7,482 bases of DNA from Bacteroidota bacterium (GTDB taxonomy: Bacteria; Bacteroidota; Rhodothermia; Rhodothermales; UBA10348): contig JACZYK010000127.1 in assembly GCA_022571135.1 (NCBI GenBank), positions 1 through 7,482 on the forward strand. The letters are read 5' to 3'. Made by a program: the position numbers and the translations under genes. The notes beneath the pieces were generated by a model. That model saw only the letters and a list, made by a program, of their open reading frames with translations. It did no database searches and was not told the origin of the DNA. Below, one piece after another: positions 1-5,671 of the stretch (positions are counted from its first letter, which is position 1; the number at the start of each line of letters is the position of its first letter).

Positions 1-1
1 C

Positions 2-352
2 GAGAGAACCTGGTACAACTTCCGCCAGGAATACGCCGACGACATGTACCTGGCGAACTCGTCGGCGCAGAGCCTCATGTCTAAGATCCTCGTTCAGATT
101 CACAAGATCGTCGCGGATCCCCACTTCGATTCGAAGAAAGCCGACTCTCTGGCCAAGCTCCAGAAGACGTTCAAGGAGGTCGTAGATCCGGCGTACCACG
201 CTCAGACTTTTTTTGCCTTTGCGAACGACTTCCTGCTCTTCGTCCAGGAGAACTATCCAGCGCTCATGACCCCGGAGTTCGTCGCCTGCGTCCGCGACTT
301 CAAAAACGAAATCAAAGGCCGCGTAAACCTCGGCGGTCCAGCGAACCCCTGA
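2..352 (+). CDS. Probable small terminase-type phage protein, C-terminal part (5' end outside window)
   Basis: The frame is open from the first bases of the window to a TGA at 350-352, giving 116 residues with no start needed. An ATG at 44 exists, but the codons before it (ERTWYNFRQEYADD) read as ordinary protein that continues naturally, so I treat the gene as truncated by the window edge. The visible part is charged and helical, with aromatic-rich stretches (WYNF, FFAFANDFLLF) and no catalytic motif. The assignment rests mainly on position: it lies just before the large terminase gene in the same direction, where Mu-like phages carry the gp27-type small terminase (DUF3486-like). Small terminase subunits recognise phage DNA and regulate the large subunit during packaging. 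I do not recognise a diagnostic motif, so another small packaging or head protein is possible. That it is a real gene is much surer than its function. Confidence 0.6.
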   Translation, partial: ERTWYNFRQEYADDMYLANSSAQSLMSKILVQIHKIVADPHFDSKKADSLAKLQKTFKEVVDPAYHAQTFFAFANDFLLFVQENYPALMTPEFVACVRDFKNEIKGRVNLGGPANP

Positions 353-353
353 T

Positions 354-375
354 ACCCGTCCGAGACCCGTCCGAG
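354..375 (+). repeat. Perfect tandem 11-bp duplication
   Basis: ACCCGTCCGAG occurs at 354-364 and again at 365-375 with no mismatch. It lies immediately after the stop codon of the first gene, in the 69-base spacer before the large terminase gene. It could be simple slippage or a pair of protein-binding sites. No terminator hairpin or clear promoter was seen in the rest of this spacer. Confidence 0.85.
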
Positions 376-421
376 GGGCCGCGTACGCTCTTTACTCCAC
401 CTTAGATGTATCCTAGTCCTA

Positions 422-1951
422 ATGCCTCCACGACGCGATATAGCGCAAATGGAAGCTGAGTTTGACCAGCTGCTCGACCGGCTTCAATTCGAGTCTGTAG
501 AGACGGACCTGACGCCCGCGAAACGGCGCGCTCGGCGAAAGAACACCGACGCGTGCGACATGGCATTTGCGAAGACCTATTTCCCGAAGGTCTTTACCCA
601 CGAGTTCAACGATCTCCACCGCCACATCGCCTCTCTCGACGTGGGTAGATACTCGGTCTCCGGATTCCCACAGTCCGGTAAAAGCGCTTTCCTGTTTCTC
701 GGAAAAGGGATGCGGAGAATCGCGCTCGGCATGGGCGGCATCTTCAACGTCTCGGCCCGAGACATCCGAAAGGCCGAGGCCAGAACGACGTCCCTCACTC
801 GGATCATTAAAAGGAACCGCCTGCTCTCGTACGACTATGGCCTAACGATCGAGCAGGACAGAGCCGGTTACCACATCATTAAGGCAGACGCCGGGACAAC
901 GCACCTGGTCGCTGGCTCTGTGAACACCGGGCTCCGCTCGCTCGTCGATGACGACTTCAAGCGCATCCGCTTCGCGATCGCGGACGACCTCTATGATAAA
1001 GAGAGTGTGCGAAGCGAGCTGGACAATCAGCGCGTGTTCGAGTGGATTACGGGAGAGCTGTGGCGTCAGCTCGAAGACGATGCGCTCTGCATTGTGCCCG
1101 GCAACTCGATCAACGAAGGGTGCCCGATAAACCTATTGAAGAAAGCGTATCCGGATCAGCACTACGTATTCCCGATCCGTCGGGGCGATGGAACGAGCGC
1201 CTGGCCGGAGCGCTACACGAAAGAGGAGATCGACACGAAAGAGGCAGAGACTCCGGCGGACGTATGGCACAGCGAGTACCTCGATGATCCGCTCGAAATC
1301 GGCGAAGTCTTCGACCCCGCCTGGATACACCCGGTCCGCGTAAGGCCGAGTAAAATCCTGACCTCGATTACTGCGGTCGATCCTTCGTACGGCGAGAGCC
1401 CGAGCGCGTGCTTCAAGGCGGCGGCCACGCTCTCGATACTTGAATCTCACGAGGTAATCCTTACCGGGATCTGGATCCGGCGCGAGAGCTATCCGGCTCT
1501 GTTTCGGTATCTGCGCGAGGTCCATCTGAGAACGCCCAACCACCGGGCGATTCTATTCGAGGACGATTTCAGCCAATGGGCCTTTGCCCAGCCGTATTAC
1601 ATGCACTGGCTTGAGCTTGAGAAAACCCCGCTTCCCATCGTTAGGCATCGCGCGAAGGATCTGAAGACCGAGCACCGAGCGGCCGACAAGGAGAGCCGAA
1701 TCATGACGCTCGTTCATCCGCACCAGACAGGTCTCTTCAAATACGACGAGCGTATCACCGGCTCCAGCGACTTCGAGCTTTATCGCCGTCAATACCTGGG
1801 TTTCGGCAAGCACGGAACGAAAAAACTCGACGGACTCGATGCGGCTGCGACCGCCTATATCATGATCCGGGCCTACCTGGAAACTGGGAGCTTCAAGGGG
1901 CTCGGCCGACGCAAAAGGGAGCGGCCGAGCTGGGCCGGAGGATTTCACTGA
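422..1951 (+). CDS. Phage terminase large subunit (packaging ATPase/nuclease, Mu gp28-like)
   Basis: This 509-residue protein has the two-part layout of large terminases, the motor that pumps DNA into the prohead and cuts it. The N-terminal ATPase has a Walker A loop GFPQSGKS at residues 81-88 and a likely Walker B strand RFAIADD at about 183-189, where the usual D-E pair reads D-D. The C-terminal RNase H-like nuclease shows ITAVDPSYG with D320, the strand AILFEDD at 377-382, and KLDGLDAAATAY with D470 and D473, matching the first, second and third acidic positions of the family. Length is normal. ATG 422 is chosen because it gives the full N-terminus, but no good Shine-Dalgarno precedes it; ATG 449 is an alternative. 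The termini are rich in Lys/Arg (about 33-40 and 495-501). The TGA stop shares its last base with the next start. Family assignment is firm; the closeness to Mu gp28 is inferred from the neighbours. Confidence 0.9.
   Translation: MPPRRDIAQMEAEFDQLLDRLQFESVETDLTPAKRRARRKNTDACDMAFAKTYFPKVFTHEFNDLHRHIASLDVGRYSVSGFPQSGKSAFLFLGKGMRRIALGMGGIFNVSARDIRKAEARTTSLTRIIKRNRLLSYDYGLTIEQDRAGYHIIKADAGTTHLVAGSVNTGLRSLVDDDFKRIRFAIADDLYDKESVRSELDNQRVFEWITGELWRQLEDDALCIVPGNSINEGCPINLLKKAYPDQHYVFPIRRGDGTSAWPERYTKEEIDTKEAETPADVWHSEYLDDPLEIGEVFDPAWIHPVRVRPSKILTSITAVDPSYGESPSACFKAAATLSILESHEVILTGIWIRRESYPALFRYLREVHLRTPNHRAILFEDDFSQWAFAQPYYMHWLELEKTPLPIVRHRAKDLKTEHRAADKESRIMTLVHPHQTGLFKYDERITGSSDFELYRRQYLGFGKHGTKKLDGLDAAATAYIMIRAYLETGSFKGLGRRKRERPSWAGGFH
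1937..1941 (+). promoter_or_regulatory. Ribosome binding site for the gpG/gpS-like gene
   Basis: GGAGG lies nine bases before ATG 1951, inside the last codons of the large terminase gene. It is the clearest Shine-Dalgarno sequence in the window and supports this start, although the reading frames overlap by only one base (TGATG). Confidence 0.75.
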
Positions 1952-2466
1952 TGAGGATTACAGGCGTCGAGCCCATAGCGCGAGATCTTGAGAAGCTGGC
2001 TGCGCTCCTCCAGAGCCAGCGCCTCCAGAATAAGATCGGCCTGGCGGCTGAGCGTAAGATCAAAACGCTAACGAGAGCCGGAAAGGATTTCAAGGGGCGG
2101 ACTTTCCCAGCTGCTCCCACGGCCGAGCCCGGATCTCCGTATTCGCCTGGCCACCGCCGTCGACGCGAGAAAGGACACGGGTCCGGGAAAGCGCTCCAAA
2201 TCCATCGGAAGGATCTCATCTTCAGCGAACAGGGAGGAATGCTCGAAAAGATTGATCACGTCGTTGGTCGGAATCTGGCGTCCGTAGCCATCATTATCGA
2301 CGATGATCGGAAATCGAAGATCGCCGGATTCCTGATGGCAGGAGCCGGAAGGAGTAAGGTCAAGCACGAGTTCTTCGGGCTCTCGAAGAGGTCCGTCTCT
2401 GAAATCAAGACGCTCGTCGGAAGAGAGATCGACGCGTACCTATCAGTCACAAATCTAGCAGAGTGA
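1951..2466 (+). CDS. Phage virion morphogenesis protein (Mu gpG / P2 gpS-like)
   Basis: The 171-residue product resembles the phage virion morphogenesis family, which includes Mu gpG and the P2 tail-completion protein gpS and acts in head-tail joining or tail completion. Features that fit are the N-terminal ITGVEPIARDLEKLA helix (3-17), the G-K-F-G-R-F-P segment near 45-54 followed by a Pro/Arg/Gly-rich loop (55-80), the leucine-containing segment before GGML (88-98), a beta strand SVAIIID (111-117), a GAG turn at 131-133, and the closing EFFGLS motif (140-145), which matches the family's FLGLS-type ending. The start follows a strong GGAGG and overlaps the terminase stop by one base, so the two are probably co-translated. 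In Mu this family lies after portal and gpF genes; here it comes straight after the terminase. No signal peptide or membrane segment is seen. Confidence 0.8.
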   Translation: MRITGVEPIARDLEKLAALLQSQRLQNKIGLAAERKIKTLTRAGKDFKGRTFPAAPTAEPGSPYSPGHRRRREKGHGSGKALQIHRKDLIFSEQGGMLEKIDHVVGRNLASVAIIIDDDRKSKIAGFLMAGAGRSKVKHEFFGLSKRSVSEIKTLVGREIDAYLSVTNLAE

Positions 2467-2469
2467 GCC

Positions 2470-2889
2470 ATGTCTATTATCGCCATTGCAGTCGTGAAGA
2501 CCAGATTCCCCAGGTGGCAAATATTCGTCAAACTGGACTCTTCGGAGGATGAGGCGACCGTCGACACGCGTCTCCAGGGGATCATTGACGACGCCGATGA
2601 GGAGTTTGCCGAGTACGTCGTAGCTGATTCGACTACGATCACCGGTCCGCTTACGCTCCACCTTATGAACCTCATCCGGAAGCGATGCTTCGATGTCAAG
2701 CACGGCGAGACGGCCTACGAAACAAAGCCGCAAATCGTGCGCGATTACGAGGCGAGCATCGAGGCGCTGGGGCGCTACCTGACAGGGCTCCTCGAAAAGC
2801 CGCTCGCCGCTGGCGCGACCGACTCCCAGCTGGACGTATCCGTTACATCACGCGCCAAGAAATTCGGCGATTGGTTTACGGGCGAATAA
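2470..2889 (+). CDS. Mu gp36-like protein (DUF1320 type), probable head-tail connector/neck component
   Basis: The 139-residue protein fits the DUF1320 family (Mu gp36), a structural protein encoded between the head and tail genes of Mu-like phages. The helical core has an acidic helix VDTRLQGIIDDADEEFAEYV (31-50), a Pro-Leu turn (GPLT, 59-62), then a helix HLMNLIRKRCFDV (64-76) corresponding to the family's helix of small and basic residues, and RDYEASIEALGRYLTGLL (91-108) matching the usual R-Y-E-A-x-x-x-L-x-x-L segment. The C-terminus is Ala/Ser/Lys-rich and ends FGDWF. The start is three bases after the preceding stop, with only a weak purine-rich site upstream, so translation is probably coupled. 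The family call comes from recalled pattern and gene order, so it is likely rather than certain. Confidence 0.7.
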   Translation: MSIIAIAVVKTRFPRWQIFVKLDSSEDEATVDTRLQGIIDDADEEFAEYVVADSTTITGPLTLHLMNLIRKRCFDVKHGETAYETKPQIVRDYEASIEALGRYLTGLLEKPLAAGATDSQLDVSVTSRAKKFGDWFTGE

Positions 2890-2890
2890 C

Positions 2891-3316
2891 ATGATCTCTG
2901 CACGCACCGGGCTTATAGCCCACCTCGAAACCGGAAAGGCCACGTTCAGCGCGGCGACAGTCAAAGCCTACGCCGGAGAGATTCGCGAAGCAATCACGAA
3001 TCCGAGCGTCCTGACTGACATCCTTCCGGCCGTGCTCGTTCTCCTAGATGAAGGCGCTCGGGCCGAGGGGCATGGCGACTACGTCTTTCAGCTGCTCATC
3101 ATCTCGCACACGAACGACCTGGAGATCGAGAGCAACGCAGACGACGCGCTGCAAATTGCCGAGGACCTGGCCGACTGGCTGGAGGGGGATTTCTCCTGGA
3201 GCCACAGCAGCCGGGCATATTCGGTTGACCTGGGGAAAGGCGTGCGCATCGATACGCTGATGATCGAGCCCGCCTATACGGTCGTACAGGTAACGATCGA
3301 TGTGATGGAGCTTTAG
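2891..3316 (+). CDS. Mu gp37-like protein (DUF1834 type), probable tail/neck structural protein
   Basis: This 141-residue protein follows the gp36-like gene after one base, the same pair order as Mu gp36-gp37. It matches the DUF1834 pattern: an N-terminal segment leading to VKAYAGEI (23-30), a strand ILPAVLVLLDEG (44-55), then alternating strands and helices (YVFQLLIISHT, 64-74; DALQIAEDLADWLEG, 84-98) and a final strand IEPAYTVVQVTIDVMEL (125-141). The overall alpha/beta layout recalls tail-terminator proteins that cap the tail tube, which is how such proteins are usually interpreted. It ends in TAG at 3314-3316, overlapping the stop codon of the oppositely oriented repressor gene. No tail sheath or tube gene follows, although in Mu the sheath gene lies close downstream. 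Confidence 0.7.
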   Translation: MISARTGLIAHLETGKATFSAATVKAYAGEIREAITNPSVLTDILPAVLVLLDEGARAEGHGDYVFQLLIISHTNDLEIESNADDALQIAEDLADWLEGDFSWSHSSRAYSVDLGKGVRIDTLMIEPAYTVVQVTIDVMEL

Positions 3317-4020
3317 GCCGGAGGCTTCCACTTCTCCTGCATTGGAAGGACCCTCATGACGGCAGCCTTCACCTTTCCGATCACTTTGCAGTCCGGGCTC
3401 AAAACAAGCGGTTCGGGTTGTACTCCCTGATAATGCGGGACTAGCATGAGCTTGTTGTCAACCGCGTCAACGTGCCAGACCTCGATGTTTCCCGCCCTCC
3501 AGAATACATATATGCCCTTCTTCCCGATCACCGTGCAGCGCTCAGCAATTACCAGGTCGCCGTCGTCCAGAAGACCGAGCATCGCCAGATTATCCACTTC
3601 TGAAATGAATGCCTGCTCTGGATTCGTGAAGGCTTTTCCTTCTAGCCAGTCTCTGAAGAAATCTCCGTACGACCCGAGAGTGTCCAGCTTAACGGGCTCG
3701 TCTTCACCGCCCATGAGCGTTCGTCCTAAAATGGGAACGTCAAGATCGTCTTCCGGGATTTCAAATTCGTGGTCTCCCTCAACGCGCCGTACAGAGATGG
3801 ATCGATTCATCATCGGGCCGTCATCTGTGAGGAGCCAGTTCAGATTGATACCGAAACTCATGCGAAGGCCCCTTAAAACCTTCACGGGAGGAAGCCTTAT
3901 ACCAGTTTCGTAGTTGGCCCACGCTTGCTGGCTAACACCAACGCGCCGTGCGATTTGCGACTGCTTCTCTCCTAATTCGATTCTAATACGGCGTAATTTC
4001 GTGGCAATGTGATCATTCAT
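3313..4020 (-). CDS. CI-type phage repressor, XRE helix-turn-helix plus degenerate S24/LexA-like domain
   Basis: The 235-residue protein has an N-terminal XRE helix-turn-helix (about 3-62; helix 2 KQSQIARRVGVS at 19-30, then the recognition helix QQAWANYETG), the standard DNA-binding half of lambdoid-type repressors. The C-terminal half has the S24 peptidase outline: VPILGRTLMGG (95-105) at the cleavage-site region, LAMLGLLDDGDLVI (145-158) at the G-D-S-M-x-P-x-x-x-D-G-D motif, and GIYVFWRAGNIEVWHV (169-184) where the catalytic Lys strand should be. The expected Ser aligns with A146, the Lys with W182/H183, and the Ala-Gly scissile pair with M103-G104. It therefore likely dimerises but does not self-cleave. 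It presumably binds the adjacent control region to hold lysogeny. It is read leftward from ATG 4020 with a weak ribosome site, against the direction of all neighbours. Confidence 0.88.
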   Translation of the reverse strand: MNDHIATKLRRIRIELGEKQSQIARRVGVSQQAWANYETGIRLPPVKVLRGLRMSFGINLNWLLTDDGPMMNRSISVRRVEGDHEFEIPEDDLDVPILGRTLMGGEDEPVKLDTLGSYGDFFRDWLEGKAFTNPEQAFISEVDNLAMLGLLDDGDLVIAERCTVIGKKGIYVFWRAGNIEVWHVDAVDNKLMLVPHYQGVQPEPLVLSPDCKVIGKVKAAVMRVLPMQEKWKPPA

Positions 4021-4064
4021 ACTTCGTCGCTTCTAGTAGTGGTGGGAAGTAAACTCTCACGATT

Positions 4065-4070
4065 ATTGTA
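4065..4070 (-). promoter_or_regulatory. Possible -10 box of the leftward repressor promoter
   Basis: On the minus strand TACAAT reads from 4070 to 4065, one mismatch from TATAAT and about 45 bases before the repressor ATG. No convincing -35 was found at normal spacing, so an activator or another promoter may be involved. It lies over the -35 of the rightward promoter. Confidence 0.3.
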
Positions 4071-4094
4071 TTACGTTAGATAGTGTGTTATATT
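4066..4094 (+). promoter_or_regulatory. Probable rightward early promoter
   Basis: TTGTAT (4066-4071) and TATATT (4089-4094) are separated by 17 bases, the optimal sigma-70 spacing, in an A+T-rich stretch of otherwise G+C-rich DNA. The predicted start of transcription is near 4101, leaving a leader of about 37 bases before ATG 4138. It would drive the early operon from the Cro/Ner-like gene to the transposase. It is a prediction from pattern and position. Confidence 0.5.
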
Positions 4095-4127
4095 TCCTTT
4101 GAGAAATGCATACAGGTACCACACTAT
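4080..4127. repeat. 8-bp inverted repeat, candidate operator pair
   Basis: ATAGTGTG at 4080-4087 and its exact reverse complement CACACTAT at 4120-4127 are about 40 bases apart centre to centre, close to four helical turns. The left arm lies in the spacer of the predicted early promoter and the right arm in the leader just before ATG 4138. This is where a repressor or Cro/Ner-type protein could bind at two sites. A partial copy, TAGTG, is also at 4037-4041. Operator function is inferred. Confidence 0.45.
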
Positions 4128-4137
4128 AAGCAATTTC

Positions 4138-4362
4138 ATGCATAGTCGTCTCTTATTTTCAATGTGCCTTGTCGCAGCTGGTATTACGCAGGGAGAGTTC
4201 GCCAGACGAATAGGCAAGTCGCACACAACGCTTTACCACGTCCTGAACGGAAAGGGAACCAGCTCCATTGTGTCCGCTGAGATCGACAGATTCATCGATG
4301 AGCACCGGCCCAGGGCGCTGAAGATTCTCAAGGAAACGAAATCCTTCAGTCGCGTAGCCTGA
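4138..4362 (+). CDS. Small Cro/Ner-like DNA-binding regulator
   Basis: Starting at ATG 4138 the product is 74 residues. It holds one helix-turn-helix, ITQGEFARRIGKSHTTLYHV at 16-35, followed by LNGKG and a C-terminal helix (AEIDRFIDEH, 47-56). As the first gene of the early operon and divergent from the repressor, it sits where Mu has ner and lambda has cro, so it most likely binds the shared control region and shuts down repressor and/or early transcription. The frame stays open upstream to a TTG at 4099, which would give 87 residues. I reject that start because it lies at the predicted transcription start and the extra residues add no domain. ATG 4162 would cut close to the DNA-binding fold. 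The ribosome site is weak (TAAG at 4127-4130). Whether it is an orthologue of Ner is not shown by the sequence. Confidence 0.75.
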   Translation: MHSRLLFSMCLVAAGITQGEFARRIGKSHTTLYHVLNGKGTSSIVSAEIDRFIDEHRPRALKILKETKSFSRVA

Positions 4363-4370
4363 GCACGTCC

Positions 4371-4688
4371 ATGCCCAAGAAAGTCGATCACGATCGGATC
4401 GGATCAATGATTGGGGCTGGTTGCCCCGTCTCTATCACCGCATCTCGCCTGGGTATCTCTACGAGAACGGTTCGCCGTGTAATGAAAGAGCAGAACCTAA
4501 AGGTGTGGCAAAATACAATGGTCGATACGACCTACGAGTCACTGCTCTGGGAATGCCAAAGGGCCGTGGGAAAAAGCCCTTCACGAATCGCATATCTGTA
4601 CGGCTTTACCCGGCAACACATCAGCGGATACTTCAAACACGTTGAAGAGGTCGCCTCCATCCTTAACACTTTAACACCTCTAAAATGA
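4371..4688 (+). CDS. Small protein with two helix-turn-helix-like segments
   Basis: The 105-residue product shows a first helix-turn-helix at about 20-41 (VSITASRLGISTRTVRRVM), of the resolvase/homeodomain-like type, and a second likely one at 68-88 (KSPSRIAYLYGFTRQHISGY). Two such segments joined by a short linker suggest a monomer binding bipartite DNA, as in transposase N-terminal domains or bipartite regulators, but no catalytic part is present. It follows the Cro/Ner-like gene by eight bases and overlaps the next start by four (ATGA), so it belongs to the same early transcript. It may be a second early regulator or help the transposase or replication; the sequence does not say which. The ribosome site is weak, suggesting coupling. 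The start fits because helix content begins soon after a short basic N-terminus. Confidence 0.7.
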   Translation: MPKKVDHDRIGSMIGAGCPVSITASRLGISTRTVRRVMKEQNLKVWQNTMVDTTYESLLWECQRAVGKSPSRIAYLYGFTRQHISGYFKHVEEVASILNTLTPLK

Positions 4689-5671
4689 GCAACTCAAAGA
4701 AAACCACGGCAGATTTAATCTCATATCGTCGAATCGTTGATGGTGAAACGGGAGAGATCGTGACGCTCACTGACGAGCAGCTTGCGCTCTGGCCGGTTAT
4801 GCAGCGCATCTCTGACATGTCCGACCTTACAAAGGCTCTCGCAATCTTCCACATTTCGGACAAGAAACTCTATCTGGCAGGAGGATACTCGACCTTTAAG
4901 GAGTACGCCGAGGATCGGCTCCCGTTTGGGTATCGCAATGCCAAAAGGTATGTCCAGGTTGGGAAGAAATTTGCCGATATGCTCCCGCCCATTGAGCTGT
5001 CAAAGGGGACCCCGGTGCCCCGTTTGGATGAGCATATCGTCGATTCTGACGTTTCTGAGGCGATCGGTGGTATGGGGATCCGGAAGTTGATCGAACTGAC
5101 GCGAATCGACGACGCGCTGTTCGATGATGTAATCGAGAAGGGCCGGTTAGTCATGCCTGACGGCGAAACAAGCTTCACGCTGGAAGAGCTGAAGGGTATG
5201 AATACCCTGAAGATGGAGCGGGTCATCAAAGAGTCGCGAATGGAGCGCGAGAAGTACCAGGCGAAGATCCAGCAGCTCACAGAGGCGAAACAGCTTTTAG
5301 AATCAGAGCGCGATGCCGACGCCAAGCGCCTGGGGCGGATGGACGAATATCAGGAAGAGGCTCTCTATCTCCGAAGCAATTACGGAGGAACGGAGCGCGG
5401 ATACCAGGAGCAGAAAGCAATTCTGGAAGAGTGTCATAGTATCGTGCTGGACCTGCGTGAGAAGATCGAGCGCGCGCACGCAGACTGTGACTCGCCAGAG
5501 ACTCTCCGCGAACTGGCCACTCAGATCATCAGCGAGTGCAATGCGGCTTTTATCCAGGCCAAGTACCACTTTAGATCAGCCATAACTGATACTGGTCAGA
5601 GTACGCGAGAAGAGCTAGAGGCGAGGCGGAGGAAACAGAAAGCCCTGATGGAGAACGGCACTGGTGACTAA
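4685..5671 (+). CDS. Early-operon protein of unknown function with a helical G-Y-S-F-x-E-Y module and a coiled coil
   Basis: I do not recognise this 328-residue protein. The N-terminal part has two acidic/hydrophobic helices (about 30-60), then LYLAGGYSTFKEYAEDRLPF followed by GYRNAKRYVQVGKKF (62-96). This resembles a module seen in various phage and plasmid proteins, where a G-Y/F-x-S/T-F-x-E-Y segment precedes a putative DNA-binding helix pair. A middle helical region (126-170) leads to a long charged heptad-like stretch (about 172-235) that should form a coiled coil, another helical part (240-300), and a basic tail (REELEARRRKQK, 308-319). No enzyme motif, signal peptide or membrane segment is seen. 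It is translated by ATGA overlap with the gene before and overlaps the next by eight bases. It takes a place near where Mu has A, B or nuclease-inhibitor genes, but similarity to those is not visible. An oligomeric DNA-binding early protein is the best guess. Confidence 0.65.
   Translation: MSNSKKTTADLISYRRIVDGETGEIVTLTDEQLALWPVMQRISDMSDLTKALAIFHISDKKLYLAGGYSTFKEYAEDRLPFGYRNAKRYVQVGKKFADMLPPIELSKGTPVPRLDEHIVDSDVSEAIGGMGIRKLIELTRIDDALFDDVIEKGRLVMPDGETSFTLEELKGMNTLKMERVIKESRMEREKYQAKIQQLTEAKQLLESERDADAKRLGRMDEYQEEALYLRSNYGGTERGYQEQKAILEECHSIVLDLREKIERAHADCDSPETLRELATQIISECNAAFIQAKYHFRSAITDTGQSTREELEARRRKQKALMENGTGD

Noticed and set aside
1133..1543. Minus-strand open frame of 136 codons within the terminase gene
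   Set aside because: It is antisense to the terminase, Arg-rich, and without recognisable motifs or a ribosome site.
3300..3330. Junction of two tandem prophages between virion genes and repressor
   Set aside because: The two stop codons overlap, leaving no room for phage ends or host DNA.
3446..3913. Plus-strand open frame of 155 codons opposite the repressor
   Set aside because: Its translation is Ser/Pro/Arg-rich with no domain pattern, and it lies wholly antisense to the well-supported repressor gene.
4099..4137. TTG start at 4099 for the Cro/Ner-like gene, giving 87 residues
   Set aside because: It coincides with the predicted transcription start, has no ribosome site, and its 13 extra residues precede the DNA-binding fold without adding to it. 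ATG 4138 is more likely.
4413..4427. GGGGC-TGGTT-GCCCC hairpin as a terminator or attenuator
   Set aside because: The stem is only five base pairs, no run of T follows, and it lies inside the coding sequence of the two-HTH protein.
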